Shown one piece after another: positions 61,485 to 64,000 of a stretch of DNA of 64,000 nt; the first letter of the stretch is position 1, and the number at the start of each line of letters is the position of its first letter. A program made the translations under genes and the position numbers. Origin of the DNA: an uncultured Lachnospiraceae bacterium (GTDB lineage Bacteria > Bacillota > Clostridia > Lachnospirales > Lachnospiraceae); assembly GCA_910586955.1 (NCBI GenBank), contig CAJUMM010000004.1:1-64000 (forward strand). The letters are read 5' to 3'. Under the pieces are notes generated by a model that was given only the letters and a program-made list of their open reading frames with translations, had not been told where the DNA came from and made no database searches.

Positions 61485-63134
61485 TTATTGCTGAATCACG
61501 CTTACCAGCGCCGGTATCAGCTGTTTCTTCCTGGATACCAGTCCTTTCAGCTCATAGGTATCACTTTCCTCCGAGAGCTGGAAAGCTTCCCGGACCAGGC
61601 TGCCCGCATTCTGCCCGTAGCAGAGCAGCTCCGTGGTCTCCTTCACAATATTCGTCAGCATAAAGAAAATCATATTCAGGCCGATCTCCTTATAGGCCGT
61701 TTCCAGATAAGGCAGAAGCTTCTCCCGGATCTCCCCCAGCTCTATGGAGTTCATGGAGTTGATCTGTCCCACTGCAAATTCGATCCCGTTTACGCTGAAG
61801 CGCTTGAAATCCTGGTAAAAGATTTCCTTAGGCGTCCGGGAGCCCAGGTTGCTTCCCGCCGAGAACATGTCAATGGCCAGCTCCTCAATCTCGATCCCGG
61901 CAATCCCTGCCAGGGTCTCCGCAGCCCCTTTGTCTACTGCCGTACAGGTGGGCGAACGGAACATAAGCGTATCGGAAATAATGGCAGAGCAGAGAAGCCC
62001 TGCTATTTTCTTCGGAATCTCCACACCTTTTTCCTGGTACATCTGGTACATGATAGTGGCCGTGCAGCCCAGAGGCTGGTTCCGGAAAAACACCGGAGAC
62101 ATGGTCTCCAGGGAGCCAATCCTGTGGTGATCAATAATCTCCAGAATTTCCGCATATTCAATGCCATCTACAGCCTGGGATTCCTCGTTGTGATCCACTA
62201 AAATCAGTTTCTTGCGCTTCAGATTCAGCAGGTTCCGCCTGGAAATCATACCGATATAGTTTTCTTCCTTGTCCAAAATAGGGAAATCACGGTACCGTTT
62301 CTGTCCCATAATCTCCTTGATATCCTCCGTCTTCTCACTTACATTAAAGACAGTCAGGTTCTTGGATTTCATAAAATACTGAATGGGCATACTCTGATTG
62401 ATGAGCCGGGCCGCCGTAAAAGTATCGTGAGGCGTGCTGATCACCACGCAGTGATGCTCCTCCGCCAGCTTCTTGATGGTAAGGGATACCTTGGCTCCCT
62501 CACAGACAATGATACAGCCTGCCCGCATCTCGATAGCGCAGAGCTGGGATTCATAGCGGTTTCCCAGAATCACCAGATCCCCTTCCTCAATATAATCCTC
62601 CATCAAATCCGGATTGGCCGCCGCAATCAGCACTTTCCCCTTGTTATAGTAATCCTCATCCGAGCCGATAAGCATGGTGCCTTCCAGGGTATCCACAATA
62701 TTTCGGTACTGGGTGTTGGCGGTAGACAGGATCTTACTGTCGTAGACATCCATGTAAGATGTGGCAATATCACCGATGGTAATCAAACCCTCCAGCTTCC
62801 GCTCATGGGTAACCGGAAGGGTCACTACCCCAAGCTCCCGCATAAGATTCCACGCCTGCTTCAGGGAAAGATTTCCCCGGACGCCGGCAGTTTTACGGAT
62901 CTCGATGTCCTTCACCTGGGTCATAACGTCGGCCACATATACCGGAGCTTCCGCCTGAAAGAAATTCAGCACATACTGGGTTTCCTGGTTCAGCTGTCCT
63001 GCCCGGGCCGCAATGTAACCGCCGCCCTCCAAATGGTTTTTCAGATAGGCATAAGCCAGGGCAGAGCAGATGGAGTCCGTATCCGGATTTTTATGCCCGA
63101 TAATATACACGGGCCTGGTTGTATCTCTTTCCAT
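61485..63134 (-). CDS. Manganese-dependent inorganic pyrophosphatase with CBS/DRTGG domains
   Basis: A 549-residue family II pyrophosphatase. The DHH motifs GHKNPDTDS (near residue 14) and EIIDHHRIG (about 325), plus the C-terminal DHHA2 domain with SRKKQLIPA, are present. A regulatory insertion of two CBS repeats and a DRTGG domain (about 75-295, with RGNLSLKQAWNLMRELGVVTLPVT and KRYRDFPILDKEENYIGMISRRNLL) lies between the first motifs. Adenine nucleotides regulate such enzymes. The ATG at 63134 has GAGG at 7 nt; it starts the operon. Confidence 0.93.
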   Translation of the reverse strand: MERDTTRPVYIIGHKNPDTDSICSALAYAYLKNHLEGGGYIAARAGQLNQETQYVLNFFQAEAPVYVADVMTQVKDIEIRKTAGVRGNLSLKQAWNLMRELGVVTLPVTHERKLEGLITIGDIATSYMDVYDSKILSTANTQYRNIVDTLEGTMLIGSDEDYYNKGKVLIAAANPDLMEDYIEEGDLVILGNRYESQLCAIEMRAGCIIVCEGAKVSLTIKKLAEEHHCVVISTPHDTFTAARLINQSMPIQYFMKSKNLTVFNVSEKTEDIKEIMGQKRYRDFPILDKEENYIGMISRRNLLNLKRKKLILVDHNEESQAVDGIEYAEILEIIDHHRIGSLETMSPVFFRNQPLGCTATIMYQMYQEKGVEIPKKIAGLLCSAIISDTLMFRSPTCTAVDKGAAETLAGIAGIEIEELAIDMFSAGSNLGSRTPKEIFYQDFKRFSVNGIEFAVGQINSMNSIELGEIREKLLPYLETAYKEIGLNMIFFMLTNIVKETTELLCYGQNAGSLVREAFQLSEESDTYELKGLVSRKKQLIPALVSVIQQ

Positions 63135-63168
63135 AGTTCTTCCTCTCAAAAGACAATATTCCAAAGTT

Positions 63169-63197
63169 ATTTTATCATTTCCCTGTGTGCATTACAA
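63169..63197 (-). promoter_or_regulatory. Pyrophosphatase operon promoter
   Basis: TTGTAA (63192-63197) and TAAAAT (63169-63174) on the minus strand are separated by 17 nt. Confidence 0.6.
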
Positions 63198-63324
63198 CTG
63201 TTTTCACACAGCGCCCTCTCTTTTCTTTTGGATAATTTGCCCTAATTTTTCTTTTATAATTCTTTCTCTTTTGTAGAATTTTACAATAAGTTCAAACTTT
63301 ATTCATATTTTGTTCACAATTACT

Positions 63325-63333
63325 TGCTATACT
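63325..63333 (+). promoter_or_regulatory. Extended -10 promoter of the candidate RNA
   Basis: TTGCTATACT contains a TG-N extended -10 ending at 63333 on the plus strand, with no good -35. Transcription would start near 63340. Confidence 0.45.
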
Positions 63334-63339
63334 GAATTT

Positions 63340-63578
63340 ACATCAAAGGAAGGGATTACTTCCCCACAAAAATTGCTAACCACACATATAGATAAATTTT
63401 TTCATAATAGCCTCGGCGTACCCAGTACGTCGGGGCACTCCTCATGTTGCGCGAAAACTATGAGCCGGGCGTAGGAAAAGGCAAGAGGCCAGAGGGATGC
63501 TTGCATACCTCTGGTCTTTTGTTTTTTCCTACATGCAGCGACAGCCGCGAGCCGGGTACTGCGCCAGCAGTATCTGGC
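63340..63578 (+). ncRNA. Candidate structured non-coding RNA
   Basis: The 486-nt gap between the pyrophosphatase and signal peptidase genes has no coding potential but dense secondary structure. Hairpins are: CGGCGTAC/GTACGTCG near 63413-63431; a 30-bp stem with one mismatch at 63471-63532; and a 13-bp stem at 63550-63579 (AGCCGGGTACTGC with GCAGTATCTGGCT). G-U pairs in all three keep the pairing only on the plus strand, so the RNA is probably plus-strand. A U-rich stretch (TCTTTTGTTTTTTCC) near 63516-63530 may end a shorter form. I do not recognise a known RNA family. From 63580 to 63650 only an 11-bp direct repeat (GCAATGCCACT) is seen. Confidence 0.5.
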
Positions 63579-63650
63579 TTCTGCCCCGCGGACTTAGCAA
63601 TGCCACTCTCCACTGCCCTGAACCCTCCGCAATGCCACTTCACACGCTGC

Positions 63651-64000
63651 CTACTGCATCATCCCCATATGCACAAACACCCGTCCCACAATCTCTTCTT
63701 CCCTCACCGCTCCGAAACTGCGGGAATCCATGGAGTTTGCCCGGTTATCCCCCAGGACAAAATAGCAGCCCTTAGGAACCTCAAAGGGAAAAGAAATCTT
63801 GTCCGACACAGCCCGTGTTTCGCCTACCAGATATCCATGTTCTTCCGGCACTCCGTTAATCACAAGTCTTCCGTCCCCGTCAAGCTCTACGCGCTCTCCC
63901 GCCGACGCCACAATCCGTTTCACGTATTCCGGCTCTCCCTCCCGGCGTATAATCACCAGATCTTCTTTCTGGTAAGTATCGTCCAGCCGGTAAAAGAGCA
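63651..64000 (-). CDS. lepB: Signal peptidase I (5' end outside window)
   Basis: The last 116 residues of a type I signal peptidase, which removes signal peptides on the outer face of the membrane. The catalytic lysine lies in EYVKRIVA, and GDNRANSMDSRSFGAV is the C-terminal signature. The domain with the nucleophilic serine and the membrane anchor lies beyond the right edge. The frame is open to position 64000 (LFYRLDDTYQKEDLV precedes), so a start at the GTG at 63956 is not meant. Confidence 0.9.
   Translation of the reverse strand, partial: LFYRLDDTYQKEDLVIIRREGEPEYVKRIVASAGERVELDGDGRLVINGVPEEHGYLVGETRAVSDKISFPFEVPKGCYFVLGDNRANSMDSRSFGAVREEEIVGRVFVHMGMMQ

Noticed and set aside
63597..63639. 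Direct repeat GCAATGCCACT, two copies 32 bp apart
   Set aside because: Only 11 bp and two copies; no spacer-repeat series, so not a CRISPR array or a supported mobile element end.
1..64000. tRNA, rRNA, CRISPR, insertion sequence or prophage genes
   Set aside because: I saw no transposase, integrase, repeat-spacer array or rRNA/tRNA sequence anywhere in the window.

Overview
The window looks like a chromosomal segment of an anaerobic, endospore-forming Gram-positive bacterium of the class Clostridia, most likely a Lachnospiraceae-type gut organism. The evidence is the spoIIA and spoVA sporulation genes, a glycyl-radical enzyme with its radical-SAM activase, ferrous-iron uptake by FeoAB, T-box and SAM-I leaders, glycogen/starch enzymes, strong AGGAGG ribosome sites and moderate GC content. 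The genus is an inference; no rRNA or tRNA gene is present. Nearly all genes lie on the minus strand. The plus-strand exceptions are one FMN_bind-like membrane protein, a toxin-antitoxin pair, the radical activase and a 1-phosphofructokinase-like kinase.

Layout, left to right. 1-8.9 kb: a ROK-controlled operon for an unidentified sugar or polyol (binding lipoprotein, RbsA-like ATPase, two permeases, a TIM-barrel isomerase, a racemase-fold protein, a PfkB kinase and an MtlD-like dehydrogenase cut by the window edge). 9-14.5 kb: cell-division hydrolase cluster (PucR/CdaR regulator, ftsE, ftsX, a coiled-coil M23 hydrolase, a CtpA protease). 14.6-17.4 kb: YitT, a degenerate FMN_bind-like protein and a DUF3829-like lipoprotein. 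17.4-21.8 kb: glycyl-radical enzyme and divergent activase, separated by a HigBA-like module flanked by a direct repeat of about 36 bp. 21.8-26.8 kb: a TetR-controlled branching enzyme and amylase, with a divergent kinase. 26.8-31 kb: a Lac-family PTS with a GH4 phospho-glycosidase and an RpiR regulator. 31-36 kb: a TPR protein with a degenerate AAA+ domain, then feoAB under a Fur-like box. 36-41.8 kb: degV, spoVAA-AE, a 54-residue membrane protein, sigF, spoIIAB and spoIIAA. 41.8-47.8 kb: a zinc-ribbon TPR membrane protein, a 48-residue protein, folC and a T-box-controlled valS. 47.8-54.2 kb: a secreted purple-acid-type phosphatase, then an RND exporter with its TetR. 54.2-57.1 kb: SAM-riboswitch-controlled metK, then murA. 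57.1-63.2 kb: DUF3786 protein, ribokinase-like kinase, LysM/M23 endopeptidase, shikimate kinase, flavin-reductase-like protein and a family II pyrophosphatase with regulatory domains. 63.3-63.6 kb: a strongly structured intergenic region that looks like a plus-strand non-coding RNA. The window ends inside a signal peptidase I gene.

The genes fall into three working groups. Envelope and division genes (ftsEX, two M23 hydrolases, murA, lepB) sit beside sporulation genes (spoIIA, spoVA). Carbohydrate modules each carry their own regulator (ROK, TetR, RpiR). Housekeeping genes are controlled by RNA leaders (valS by a T-box, metK by SAM-I). The observations most worth following are the repeat-flanked toxin-antitoxin insertion that splits what looks like a shared glycyl-radical control region, the candidate structured RNA at the right end, the TPR/pseudo-AAA+ protein, and a hairpin that combines terminator, Fur-like box and promoter in front of feoAB.
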